Below, piece after piece: positions 32,080-43,627 of a stretch of 64,000 nucleotides of DNA. Below the pieces are notes generated by a model that worked only from the letters and a program-made list of their open reading frames with translations, was not told the DNA's origin and did no database searches. Numbering within the stretch: position 1 is the first letter of the stretch; each line of letters opens with the position of its first letter. Source of the stretch: Tausonia pullulans (Eukaryota; Basidiomycota; Tremellomycetes; Cystofilobasidiales; Mrakiaceae); assembly GCA_951802195.1 (NCBI GenBank), contig OX637635.1, positions 1 through 64,000 on the forward strand, in the 5' to 3' direction. A program made the position numbers and the translations under genes.

Positions 32080-32961
32080 TTAGCTCGCGGAACCAAGTAC
32101 TTGAAGCACCAGACGAGACGCACGGAAGTTGAGCTGTTGTCGGGCAAGGGGGCGCAAGTGAATCAGCGTCTATGATGAAGCAGGGCAGCCTTTCTGAGAC
32201 TGTCGGACGCATGCTGATAGCCGTACCCCCACATCTCAGAGCTGGACCCCCCGTGGGTACCGGTTGTGAATCCCCATCTGATGAGCAAGGCGTAATGGAG
32301 TAGGTCAGAGCGCGGCCAAAGGGGGACGGACGGACGCGTCGACGATGGACTGGGCCGACCTGGCACGAGCAGCAGACGATGAAGGCCGCATAGATGACTT
32401 TTAGAGAAGACTTCGCCGTTAGCGATATCACATTGTCTCATCGAGCACGGAAACTTACCAGCGGCACCCTACAACACGAAGGCAACGCCGCGAAAGGGGT
32501 CTCGTCAATCAAGGCCTCGCAGCATCATTCCCTCGCTTCTAGACGTACGTAACAGGCCTTGGCGACAGCCTGACCGTCGAGCGGGTCCTTCGTGCTGCCC
32601 ATGAGGGCCTCCCAGTTGTGGGAAAAGCCGTAGCCGAACTGCGAGAAGAGGATGGCTCAGCTCGAGATCGGCAGGGATCCTGGCAGGAGGGGAGACAGCA
32701 AGGAGGGTGGAGACGGACGACTGCGATATCAATCGTCTTCAGCGTGTGTCGTGCGAGACCAGGCTCGTCAGGTCGGCGTACCAAGAAGGATGATGACTCC
32801 AAAGACAGAGAGAACGGTGCAGCAGCCGGCTGCCAGGAGCCGCGGGTGTGAGAGGGAGGGAGGCGCAAGTCTCAGTCACGGCCGCATTGCTTGCAGGCTG
32901 GAGGGGACGGTGGCGTCTCACCAAGCGGGGCCGAGACGAGAGGGCGGACAGTCATGGCCAT
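32080..32961 (-). CDS. RNase kappa-like small membrane protein
   Basis: Small two-helix membrane protein of about 95-100 residues. Exons: MAMTVRPLVSAPL, AGCCTVLSVFGVIILLAQFG, YGFSHNWEALMGSTKDPLDG, QAVAKACYGAAVIYAAFIVC, CSCQ, then LNFRASRLVLQVLGSAS. The pattern (first helix with SVWGVIML-like core, polar loop, second helix with CQ near its end, then LN and basic residues) is that of ribonuclease kappa. In animals this protein is also a subunit of the V-ATPase membrane sector. One internal exon is just 10 nt (32459-32468). The last exon is the least certain. It is divergent from the gene at 33101, 139 bp apart. Confidence 0.6.
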
Positions 32962-33100
32962 GGCTGGAGAAGGAGGGGACGGGGGATGGTGGTCGTTGTC
33001 TGCAGGCCAGGGTCCGTGGGCGTGTGTAGACAGACGCACAGAGGCGCGCGTCACCTATCCTCGCCCCCCCCCCCGACGACCACCGCCACTTCCCCCAGCA

Positions 33101-33667
33101 ATGGCCCACCAGTACACCAGGCTCCCCCAGACCGACGCGGCCTCCGTCGTCGGCTCCCCGCTCGACAACGACGACGGGCCCCGGCCCTCGTCCGAGACGA
33201 CGTCGTCGTCGTCGTCGTCCGAGCTTCGCCGGCGCGTGGCCTCGACGGGCCTGCGCCCTTCTCCGCCCAACCCCACCGTGGACTTCAACCCGCCGCCTCC
33301 CGCCGCCTGGAAGCGGGCAGCGCTCCTCGTCTTCATCGCCGCTCTCTTCTATATAGCCTTGCGCCTCGCCCAGCCCCGCGATGCCGCCATTGGGGCTCAG
33401 AGCCACGCCGCCAAGCTCAACGAGAAGCTCGAGGCCCGTTATGGCGCGCCCGTCGTTCACGCAAAGAGGTCGGTCGCGCTCCCTTCGCTCGGGCCCTGCT
33501 AGGACCTGGCTCGAATTGACGGACATGTATCGTCGCTCGCCCCTTCTATTCATCCTAGGTACTCCCATGAGTATAAGTTCCGGCCAGCGTCGGCGCCAGT
33601 CATCAAGGAGCGGACCAAGGACGGCAAAGTCCGCCTGCGCGGCGCCAATCCAGGGGGGGTCTACTGA
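33101..33667 (+). CDS. Small single-pass membrane protein, unknown
   Basis: Two exons, 158 residues. It begins MAHQYTRLPQTDAASVVGSP and continues with an acidic and serine-rich cytoplasmic-type region. One transmembrane helix (about residues 70-89, AALLVFIAALFYIALRLA) is followed by a charged C-terminal part ending KVRLRGANPGGVY. There is no signal peptide. The N-terminal tail with dense S/D and a single central helix suggests a tail-in type II membrane protein. The single intron (GT-AG) falls within the arginine before YSHEYKF. I do not recognise a family. Confidence 0.7.
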
Positions 33668-34113
33668 GTGAGTGGGCGCGCTCTTGGCTGTCCCTCGTCA
33701 TCGTGGTGATGAACTGACTGGCGTCAGGGGTGAGGGCTGACTCTAGGGGAGCTTCAGGATGAGATCTCGCCAGTACTGCCGGGTCAATGCACGCAGATGC
33801 TCTGCTGTGGCTTGCTCGGACATTTCAATTTCACATGCATTTTTGTCAGCCTCAAAGGTCCCTCGGTCTGCCCTGCATGCATATTGAGGGACATGCAGAC
33901 ATGCCATGAAGGCAAAGAGAGCCCATGCGCTGCAGAGGAAAACGGCAATGCATGAGGATACAAGCGAGAGGGCATGCAAGGGTGGTCTCCCCCTCGCGCA
34001 CGTAAGCAGCGCAGAGAGCGGGTTTAGGTTAGGTAGGCAAAAGGGAAGAAGAGAGAGCGGTAGAGTAATTGTACAGGAGGAGGTTGAGATCACGCGAGCT
34101 TCATTCGAGAAGA
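33668..34113. other. Intergenic, convergent 3' ends
   Basis: About 450 bp between two convergent genes; nothing recognised. Confidence 0.5.
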
Positions 34114-35574
34114 CTACTTCGTGATGGTCTGCACGAGCCAATCGAGGCCCTGTCGATCAACCCAACAGCGTCAGTGGACCCACTCGGACGGAAACGGAAC
34201 TTCACTCGTTCTCTCTTACTCACCTCCTCCAGTCCTTCGCCCTTGACCGCGCAGCTTCCGCGAACGCTCCATTCCCGCGACTTCTCTCCTCCAGCCAGAC
34301 CGAGCTTGTCCGAGATCTCCCCTGATGGAAGCGCGCCAGGAACGTCCTACAGAAGATTGAATCGTCAGTTTCCTCTCAACGATGACAGAGGGAGTCCGAG
34401 GTTTGGCGCTGACCTGCTTGTTGGCAAATACGAGTACCGGGACAGACTTGAGCTCCTCCTCGCTGAGCATCGTGAGGAGCTCTGTCCGCGAGGTCTGCAA
34501 CCGCGCCGGGTCGGCAGCGTCGATGACATAAATGATTCTGGAAGATGTGAGAAGGGGAGAAAGGGAAGCCAGCGCAGCGTGAGCATGCAAACAAGCGGAG
34601 AAAGGGTGCTGCTGGACGAGCGAGGACGCACGCCTGGGGAATACAAATGCCAATGATCAGTCAAAGGGCGCTGGCAAAGACAAGCGACACGCACCTGAGT
34701 ATTTGCGTAGTAGCATCGCCAGTAGGGGCTGAGAGCGGACATGAGGCAAGACGCGACGTCAAGGGAAGTTCATCAGAGATGGCCGCTCTCTCGCGCGAGG
34801 ACAAAGTGTCTCAAAGCGTACCGGATGCTTGATTGGCCTGAGAAGGAACAACACCAGAAGGGGGGGGGGGGCATCAGCCACCTGACGGCACGAGTCCGGG
34901 GTCCGACCCGACAGACGACAAGCACGAAGTTGGACGCGACGAAGCGAGATCTTCGAGGCGCCTCCGAGGGAGCGACAGACTGACCTCCGAGATCCCAAAC
35001 CTGGAACTTGATGTTCTTGTATTGGACCGTTTCCACGTTGAACCCGATAGCTGTGCCGATGAGTAAGGGTGTCGGTCAGTGTCCAACCATCGGGCACGAG
35101 CGATCACGCGTAGAACGACGGTGGTACGAACTCGGTATCGTCGAGACGACCTCGCCAATCTGCAGAGGAGCCAGGCAGGAGAGGCAACATCAGGAGCAGG
35201 CTACGAGAGACCAGACAGCAAGGCGCCGGCGGGGCTGACCTGGAGCCGGTAGAGAATCGTCGTCTGAGAAGGTGAGAAGGTCGCGTCGGTGCGTCAGCAA
35301 GGAGAGGGCAGCGAACGGGCACGAACGAGGGCGTGCGAGAGTGCAGCCGGTGCGGCGGTTCACCTTGCCTGCTGAGTCAAGGCCAACCATGAGAATTCGG
35401 ACCTAGTGACAAGGACCGACGGGAAAGACCATGCATCAGCGGTGGGAGTGGAGGAACGAACGAGCGACGTCGGTCATCAAGCTCGGGCTCCCTCGTCGGA
35501 CGGACCTCCTTGTCCTTGGCCCACCAGGCGAGGCCGCCGAGAGAGGAGAAGAGGGACGACATTGTGAGACCCAT
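34114..35574 (-). CDS. ARL1: ARL1-type small GTPase
   Basis: Arf-like GTPase of the Golgi. It begins [20 protein letters not shown]; glycine 2 is the expected myristoylation site, which decides this start over the ATG four codons later. Then come [17 protein letters not shown] (P-loop), [32 protein letters not shown] (switch II), [44 protein letters not shown] (NKQD motif with the next exon) and [20 protein letters not shown]. Most exons are under 120 nt. The similarity is closer to ARL1 than to ARF1 or SAR1, mainly because of the TMLSEEEL and GLDWL segments. One intron contains a 12-nt G run. Confidence 0.9.
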
Positions 35575-36110
35575 GGCCGGTGAGAGGGGCGAACGCTAGC
35601 GCTAGGGAGCAAAAAGAGAGCGGGGAAGGGGAGCGTGGGTGGGAGAGTAAGGCCGACGACGGGCAAGCAGCGAGAGGGGGTCGGTGGTGGATGGGAGTCA
35701 GGCGAGAGGAGAGGAGACTGTTGGTCGTCGGTCGGCGCGAAACGCAGCAGCGAGCCGGTCGTCCGTCAAGTCAGCCAGCCAGCCGCCTTGGAGACAACAT
35801 CTCATACTCGATCCCTCATTGCTCATGGCGAGAGAAGGGCGAGACAAGGGCTATCTTCTCTCGCAAGGCATCTGTTTTCGCTAGCAGGCAGGGTTGGGCA
35901 GAAAAACTCTAGGTGTAGCGCTTCCTCAGCTGACTCTATTTCGACCTTCTCGACCTCCTGGACCATAGAAACATAACAGCCAACAAGAGAGCAGATTACG
36001 ACACATCGGCGATACACACCCGAGGCTAGTACAAAGGAGCCTCTCGCCATCGACCCAGCCCCACCGACTCGGCTTTTCTTTTGAACCCCCCGTCACAGGG
36101 GAGGAACCTT
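35575..36110. other. Intergenic, ARL1 promoter side and PHO88 3' side
   Basis: About 540 bp; no gene seen. The first 200 bp upstream of ARL1 are purine-rich on the + strand (a CT-rich leader for the - strand gene). Confidence 0.5.
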
Positions 36111-37538
36111 TTACTTGGTCTTCTTGGTCTCGTTCTTCTCGGCCTGCAGACCAGCGAGACAGGAGAGAGTCAGTGTCGGGGCAGCGGTGGCCGTTCAAGT
36201 CATTCAACACGCACCTCCTTGATGGTCGCGGGCTCAGTGGCTCCGGCGCCTCCGGTGAACGCGTCCATCATGCTGGGGGCAGCGGCGAAGGGCCTCTTGA
36301 GGTCTCCAACGGGGGCCTGACCGAGGACATGAAGCTTGAAAATCTTGGAGTCGTACATCGCCTTAAGGGCCATGACGGACTGAATGAAAAGCTGAAGCGG
36401 AAGAACATCAGCGTCATGTCTCAAGATCGGTAAAAGGCGTTCTTGCAAGGGAGACGAACAGGCTGAGTGTATTTCATGTAGAGGTGGAGGAAACTGTGGG
36501 AAGGGTAGGCAGGGGTTAGAGAGATCGGGGACGCCACCGCCGCGTCGACCTCCCGCGCACGACGAGAGAGACGCACCACATGATGGCGCAGGACTGAGAA
36601 GAGAGGCTGAGAGTAAGCAACCGATCACAGGAAGCAAGCCGGAGGGTGAGGCGGCACTCACGATGTAGACACCGCGGCTCGCCTGGTTGGTCTGCTCGAG
36701 ATCGTAGTCGCGAACGGTCGTCGTGACGAGCTCAGGGCCAGTCTGGGACTGCACAGGTGACATGAAGCAAAAGTCAGTACAATGTGCGGCCCAAGGGAGG
36801 TCGCGGTAAGAGAGGACGAACGAGCGGGCTGGCGGGCTTCTGGAACTTGAGGACGGAGGTGTCGTTCTTCTGCTTGATCTGAAGTTTGAAGGAGGACGCC
36901 GTGTCCATGTCCATGTCAGCGACGCGCCCAACTGTACGATGCTTCGTCCTTCTTTTTCTCGATCGACCCGACCGACCTTGAGGGAGATGTAGAAGTAGGT
37001 CGCGACCGTCGCGGCCTCTACGAGGGGAGGAAGGAGGGCGCACGCATCGTCAGCCCTCGGTTGCGGCGCGCTGCCACGCGTCGCCCGTCGACGTTACGGC
37101 TCGAAAGGGAGACACTGACGGATGAGAACGTATCCGAGACGGAGCCAGACGAGGACCTGTAGAGAGTGGACGATCGATCCAGAGAGAAATACAGAGAAGC
37201 GCTCGCGTGAGCTCGGACTATCCGGCGGCCGTTTGGGCGCGAGGTTTGGGACGTGGAGGGGAACGGAGGGACCACGCGGCGAAGCGCACCTCGGGGTCGT
37301 CGGTGGGGATCTTCCGGGCGACCTGCATGGCTGTAGGCCGGAAGGGAAAGCGAGTAAGCGTCCGGGGGAGAGGCAGGAAGGACGTGAGCGCCTCGTCGGG
37401 ACGGACCTCCGAGGGAGAAGACGAGACCGGTGATCTGAGCGTTCCTGTGTTGGAGAGAAGAGCGACGGGCGTGGGCCAAGGTCAGTCGGGCGGACGATAA
37501 AAAAGGGCGAGACCCTCGGCGGAGCAGACGACGGACAT
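36111..37538 (-). CDS. PHO88: Pho88/SND3 family ER membrane protein
   Basis: ER protein first linked to phosphate transport and later named SND3 for its role in SRP-independent protein targeting. Exons in order: NAQITGLVFSLGG, MQVARKIPTDDPE, VLVWLRLGYVLI, AATVATYFYISLK, IKQKNDTSVLKFQKPASPL, TGPELVTTTVRDYDLEQTNQ, CAIMCFLHLYMKYTQPLFIQ, VMALKAMYDSKIFKLHVLGQ and APVGDLKRPF, then a tail ending AEKNETKKTK. These match the family end to end. The first exon is uncertain: the nearest ATG (37538) does not splice in phase to the NAQITG exon by a simple GT-AG junction. It is divergent from the TFIIIC subunit gene. Confidence 0.88.
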
Positions 37539-37842
37539 GGTGAGCGAGGGAGAAGGGAGAGAGGTGAGAAGGGGAAGGGAGAAGAGAGAACGAGGTGATG
37601 GTTGGGACGAGGAGCGTGCCAGCGCAAAGCCCCCGCGGTCGCCTTCAGCTGGTCGTTCGCTGCTGGGCGCCCCGCTGGCTTGGGTCCGAGCAAGGCAAGC
37701 AAGCATACGACTGCAGGCAGGCCGGAGCGGAGTTCCCAGCAAGGCCATGCACGCCCGGCACGCGAGGCCCAGCGACGTCGACAGCACAACCAACATCCTC
37801 TCCGGCCACGGCCTCATCCGCCAGCCAGCCAGCCAGCCAGCC
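37539..37842. promoter_or_regulatory. Divergent promoter, PHO88 / TFIIIC subunit
   Basis: About 300 bp between two start codons. It ends with five to six copies of CCAG/AGCC (about 37820-37842) directly before the chosen ATG. An in-frame upstream ATG at 37747 would lengthen the TFIIIC protein by 32 residues. Confidence 0.5.
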
Positions 37843-40690
37843 ATGCTCCCCCCGCCACCACCCTCCGCACAAGACCAACAAGCCGAGCCCCGGATCATCG
37901 GGCAACGCCAGACAGCGCCCGTCGCGCCCATCCCTCCCGTCGCGCTCCTCTCGCTCGAGTACCCCGGCATCGTCGCCCCCAACGCGACGTCCATCGGGCG
38001 CGCCGTCTCGACGCTTGGCGGGCCACGCCACGTCGGCGCCCTCCTCGCGTCCGAGACCGACGTCGCCGAGCTCAACTACGGTCGGACGTCCGAGGAGGCC
38101 GCCGTCGAGTGCCGGTGGAGGCACCCGGTCCTCGGCACGCTCGTCGACGGCGACAAGCTCGTCCTTCGTGTCCGCAAGCGGCGCAAGGTCCGCCTTGTCC
38201 TTGGGGAGAACGGCGCGGCGGTCAAGGTCAAGCTTGACGAGGGCGAATACACGCAGGAGATGGTCGGCCCCGTCGCCAAAATCCTCCGCTTCCGAAGTGC
38301 GTCGACATGCTCAACACCTGTCTCTTGCGCCTCGAGTCAGATCTTGACACCCCTCTCTTGGCATCCATTCGTCCCTCCACCTGTGCAGATCTGGGCGACT
38401 TCCAGCATCGACCAGCTCAGGACACGGAGCAGGCCAAGCTCACGACTGCGCTGGCGGCGCTCGACTGTCAGTTGGACACGCTTTGCGACGACACGTTGGT
38501 CTTGTCCTTCCGTCCCGCATGCTGAGACATACCGCGCCCCACTCAGACAAGACGCTCGCCAACTACGAATACCCTGTCGAGAATGAAGCCTATTACGCTC
38601 GCAAGCTTCAGCCCGACGACATGGACATGGACACGGACGACCAGCCGCCGCCAAGAGGGGGGCCCGACGACGAGCTCACACCCGAGAACGCCGTCTCACT
38701 GTGTGATATGTTCGCCCCTGGCCGCTTCACGTTCCAGAACATTGTGCACAAGTGGAAGTGAGTCCGGACGGACTGGCCCTGTCTGACACACAGAACCACC
38801 ACGCTGATTTCGCTCGCCTTACCAGCTACCAACTCCCGTCAACCGCGAGTCTCACCACGCGCGAGGGCACCGACGAGCCCCGCTACGTCAACAAGCTCCG
38901 AAACAAGCTGCCCCCGGTTACCGCTCTCAAGTTTGAGGACACAGGCGAGGTGGGTCTCTGTCTCTCGCTAGAGGTGCCGCTCAGCGCTGACCACCTTTCG
39001 ATTGATTAGATCCCACGGGAACTGGAACGCGCGCCAAAGCTTGCCTCGGACGAGCGAGCCTTCGTGGACAGGCTCAAACAGGTGAATGGCGAAGAAGCTC
39101 CTTCTCCCAAGAGTCTCAAAACGTTGACAATCTCCTCTCGCTTCCTCAGCTTTTTGCCGATCCCGGCACTGACCCACACATCCTCTCGCGCCCCGTCTGG
39201 TCAAGGGCTGCGCTCGTTAATCAATTTCCCCCGGCACAGAGAGTCATCGACCAGTGCGTTGACCTCCACCAACGCTCGACATATGTTGTCTCTTGGCCCT
39301 TGCAATACTGACGCCTCTTCTCCCCCAGGATCAAGGCCCTCGCACCGCACTGCTGCTATCTCTTCCGTGACGGCCCCTTCAAAGACATGCTCGTCCGCTT
39401 TGGTTACGACCCTCGCGTCCAGCCAGAGGCCAAGATGTGCGCCTATCTCTTTGAGAGCTTGTTTTGTCTACGCATCTCATCTACGACTGACTCCATCCAT
39501 GCACGTCTCACAGCTACCAGGGCGTGCACCTTCGCATGACCGAGCGCGTCGATCGCGGCCGCATGTTGCTTAAGGGCAAGATCAATACCGCCCGCGCTGA
39601 GGGAAAGCTCACCTCGCTCTACAAGCCCGTCGAGGTCACCGAGGGTGGCGACAGGACGTGCGTGTCATCAGGCCGCTTCGCTTGCAAAGTCAGGTCATAT
39701 ACTGATTTTAACTCACTCACTCCAGAAAGACGCATATCTTTGATGGCCAGAAGCTTCACCGCGAGTACTGCAACTACCAACTCTGCGACATCAGCGACGT
39801 GGAGCTGTCCGAGCTCATTCACGACCCCGAGGGCACGGTCGACGTCTGCGTAAGTCCTCCGCACCTCTTCTGTGTTGCACATATCGAGCCAAGGCCGACC
39901 CCTCTCCCTGCAGCGACTCGAGGATGGCTGGTACGACTCGATCCATCTCGCGCTCGTCCGTGAGGTCCTCCGTCGCAAGTTTGAGCACCTCCGCGACGAG
40001 GGCCGACCCCTCCCTCCCGGATCGATCGACGACCTCCTCAACTCGCCGACCAAGCAGGAAAGTGACACTGACTCGGATGAAGAGGGGGGCCGCGGTGCCC
40101 GACGCAACAGGCCCAAGGGCCAGCGCGCGAACCTCGAGGCCGACGAGGAGGAGGAAGCCCAGTCAGTGTAATAGTGGCTGGCTTGCAACATTTGGCGCTC
40201 CAGTGCATTCTTGCTGACATTCGAGATCTATCCACTTTCCAATTTCATTCCCCCAGATTCACTGACGAGGAGGGCGACGACGAGACCACCCGTCTGGCGA
40301 AACGCTTAGCCCGTGCCGCTGCCAAGGGCAAGGGTCGTGCCTTCATGGTAGGCAGCTCCGAGCAGCTTCTTTCAGCTTCAGGATCACCTGCTCCCTGGAC
40401 CGAAGGTGGCTCTCCTGTCATTCAAGGAGGCGACGGAGAGGGTGATGGGGAGGTGACGGCGGTCGACTCAGAGTCGACGACCACTTCGGCTGTGCGGTCC
40501 AAGATCAAATCCAAGCCCAAGTCCAAGCCGAGGAGGGGAGGACGGAAGAAGAAGCTTACGGAGGACGAGCAGCTGGTGAGTGTAACGCCATGCTCTACCA
40601 CACGATTATTTTTAGTTAACTTATCCTCGCTTCCACGCACCCAAGGCGGAGCGTTTGCGCCGGGAGATTGCAGCGGAGGGCACGGAGTAG
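37843..40690 (+). CDS. TFC1: TFIIIC subunit 5 / Tfc1 (tau95)
   Basis: Subunit of RNA polymerase III factor TFIIIC, which binds the A-box of tRNA genes. Key stretches: ALLSLEYPGIVAPNATSIGR, AVSTLGGPRHVGALLAS, VRKRRKVRLVLGENG (triple-barrel dimerisation region). The C-terminal half follows with FTFQNIVHKWK, IKALAPHCCYLFRDGPFKDM, LVRFGYDPRVQPEAKM, YQGVHLRM and GGWYDSIHLALVRE-like DGWYDSIHLALVREVLRRKF. The tail is acidic, then lysine-rich (KIKSKPKSKPRRGGRKKKL), and ends EIAAEGTE. Start at 37843 is chosen because the ATG begins the proline-rich stretch that leads into the conserved part; 37747 is also possible. About ten introns. Confidence 0.88.
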
Positions 40691-40756
40691 GGAGGCCCAG
40701 GGCCATCTCGCATGGAGTGTTCTACTACTCTGAGCTGTCTCGCTTGTTTACTACAA

Positions 40757-42125
40757 TTACAGGATCTTCTTTGCGAAGTCGCAAACCGGGCTCCTGCTCT
40801 CACCCTCTCGAGACCCCCGCTGCCGAACGGAAAGAACGGTGTAAACCGCGTCCGTCAGACACTCCCAAAGCATTGGGAATACGGTTACAGCGTCCCTTGT
40901 GCCTCCTTCCGCTCCACTGTTATCCTCCTCATCTTCTTGGCCCGTCCGGACGATGCTTCTGACTTGTGTGGCAATGCGCTCAGCCGCACGGATGACGTGG
41001 CTCGGGAATCTCCGATGTTGGGTCTCGGAGACATCAACGCCCCTTGGCAGGCCTCCGAGCTGGAGCAATTCGGCCTCATCTGGCTGGAGGATTCCCAGTT
41101 CGACGAGGAACATCACGGTCATCTGAGCAAACTCGGTGTTTGTGTGAGGGTTGGACGGGGCGAAGAAACCCCACCCCGCCTTGGTCGGCGGCGATCGCGC
41201 GCCGCCCAGGGCTCTGATAGACCGGACGGGTTGGAGGCTCCCGGAAGTTGCTGCTGTTGTCGTACTCCAGGGGAGGTTGACTGATTCGTTGAGGTGGACA
41301 ATGAAGTCGAGGTGATTCAGGAGCGGCCGAACGATGAGGAGGGAGCACGGGAGGGATCGCCCTTCGCAGTTGGCATGTCGATGCGACGGCGATGAGGTAA
41401 AGAAGGCTCTCGCGGAGCGAATTGATGAATCGGGTCGCCTTGGGCGGGAAGGTGGACAGACACACGTACCATCCGATCCGGCCTTCAAGCACGACACTCG
41501 TTGCCGGGCGAGCACGAGATTGACGACGCTCGCGATATGAGGGAAGAACGCGCCCTTCCGGCCGAAGAGGATACAATGGAAAAGGAACGCTATCGTGAAG
41601 GGATCTCTGTAATCGGCGGTGTTGGTCCTGGAAAAAGGAGCGTCTTGTCAGGGTCTGGGAGATCTGAAGGCATCGAGACAGTTCGATCTCTTTATCTCTC
41701 GACGGCGGTCCAAGGGGAGGTTACAATGTAGCTTTCTGAAGATATTGTGCCTCGTATTCTAGTCTATCGGTCGTATCAGCCCGTGATCTCCCCACTTTAG
41801 ACTGTGCGAATGAAGACACGCCATCTACAACACAACTCACGCTCAGCACCGCGTCGATCGTCAGACCCCTGTCTTCTCCCAGTATTCTCGCTAGGCTCTT
41901 GTCCTCAGTCAAACAATCATATTTGATAAGTCTTCTCTCCGTTCCGCACACTATAACCTCCTTCGCCCTCGCCTCGGCACTTGCCACAATGGTGAGCGCG
42001 AGGAAGATGTTGTCCGCTAGCGCGGAGTTGAGGATGTAGTCGGCATTGGATGAGAGGCGACTACGTATCGCGAGATTAGCAGCCGAGTTGTGGAGGTCGG
42101 GTGGGCGAAGTGGGGCTTGAAGCAT
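40757..42125 (-). CDS. Unrecognised multi-exon protein
   Basis: An open structure on the - strand that splices consistently. First exon starts MLQAPLRPPDLHNSAANLAI and ends GLTIDAVLS. The next reads SKVGRSRADTTDRLEYEAQY LQKAT, and the third, joined in phase, reads TNTADYRDPFTIAFLFHCIL FGRKGAFFPHIASVVNLVLA. A long last exon ends VCDFAKKIL. The third exon is hydrophobic but short of a clear membrane helix. A region near the end has an acidic patch (TGQEDEEDNSGAEGG). No catalytic motif or family is recognised. Length is about 370-400 residues depending on whether a small intron after KAGSDG is used. Confidence 0.55.
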
Positions 42126-43627
42126 GGGACCGGCGCTAGGACTCAAGCAAGCGCATCACGCTGGCAATATCTAACGGCACTGAGCCTTCAATACACGCAC
42201 AGTACCCGCACGCGCGACTAACAAGGGTGATTGGCGCTCAAGACCTCGTAGCTATGCTAGACGCTGGCAAGAGCCCCGATGAAGACGGTCGACGCGTAGG
42301 TAGCTTGACAGCGTCAGCGCAAGGGGTGGGCATCGCGAGGTCAACTCCAACTGATCGCCGATGTAGCTCATTGCCCCAAGTACGAACAGTCTCGCCGTGC
42401 TAGAGAACCTCCAGTGATGAGAGTCGTTGTATTTTTTTATTTAGTTGCTTCGGCCGCTGTTCCCAGAAACTGCCACGAGTTGCTGAATGTCAACTCGCTG
42501 CTGCTTCGCCCGCGCACCGACTGAGGAGGCGCCACGATGGAAGCGAAATGTGTAGGTACAAAGATAAGCGGCCGGACAGCACGATTCACGCCGTAACATT
42601 TGCTGAGACGTCCTGGGTTGATCGTGTCTCTATAATTTTGTCGTTTTGGGCATTATTGCTGACAGCGCGCTACGAAGCGTGACTTTCTGGACCCGCCCCC
42701 CAAAAAAAAACAGAGAGGATCAGCAATGGTGAGGATCAAGATTGCCTCGGCACATTCAGTACGTCTGTATCATCTCCCGCTCAAACGAGCGGGCGCCAAA
42801 GGTAGTTGATAATCTAGAGGAGCGCGTAGCGCAGCAATTCAATTCGTCAGAGACAATCTGTCCAAACAACAGCTTCATAGGCTCGTGATCTGAAAGTCTG
42901 ATAGTCAATCAGGGCTGCCTAGCTGAGAGCATGGGAGGCATAGATAAATCCACACAGTCAACTCTGTTGAGGTGCAAGATAAGGATGGGTCAGTAGGTAA
43001 CACCCGCGACATCGATGGCCGCTTGTGGCGTGGCGTCTACCAGATCGATCCTTTGCCAGGTCAGGACCCACCAAGCAACCGGTCGAACGCGAGACGAGAG
43101 CATCAGTCTCTTTCCAGAGAACTGGCTGAAAATTTTCGGACCAAGAAGAGACCCGAAAAGCAGGACTGAGAAGCAGGACTAGAGTATTTCAGCGCACGGG
43201 AGAAAGAAGTTGAGAGACCGGCAATGGCCAGCTCGGATCGACCTGGCAACATGGGTCGAGCGACAGTGTCTCATTCCCGCTACGAGGAGGGGCCTGCTCT
43301 TCGACCCGCGAGGGAGGAGAGCAAGACGTATGACAAGTGGAGATTATCTCGAGATCAAGAGATCAAGCAACGAAGGCTAAGACAACGTCGGAGGACAGCA
43401 CACGAGGGGCCGCCGAGCGGAGAGGAGAGAACAAGGCATCCTACAGGACGGAGAAACAGAGAGCAGACATGAGAGATGAAACGAACAGCGAAGAGAGACA
43501 CGCAAGGAAACAAACAGGAATAGCGTAATGGCTGCGATAGGTACGTGAAAGATCGACGAGCGGGCGAACAAGAGAGGAGAGAGGTCGAACCCCCGGTAAC
43601 AAGTTGACTATGGCATGCCGGAGGCCA
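42126..43627. other. Intergenic
   Basis: 1.5 kb with no supported gene: upstream of the unknown gene and downstream of the zinc-finger gene. Short frames near 42970-43500 are purine-rich and lack family motifs. Confidence 0.5.
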
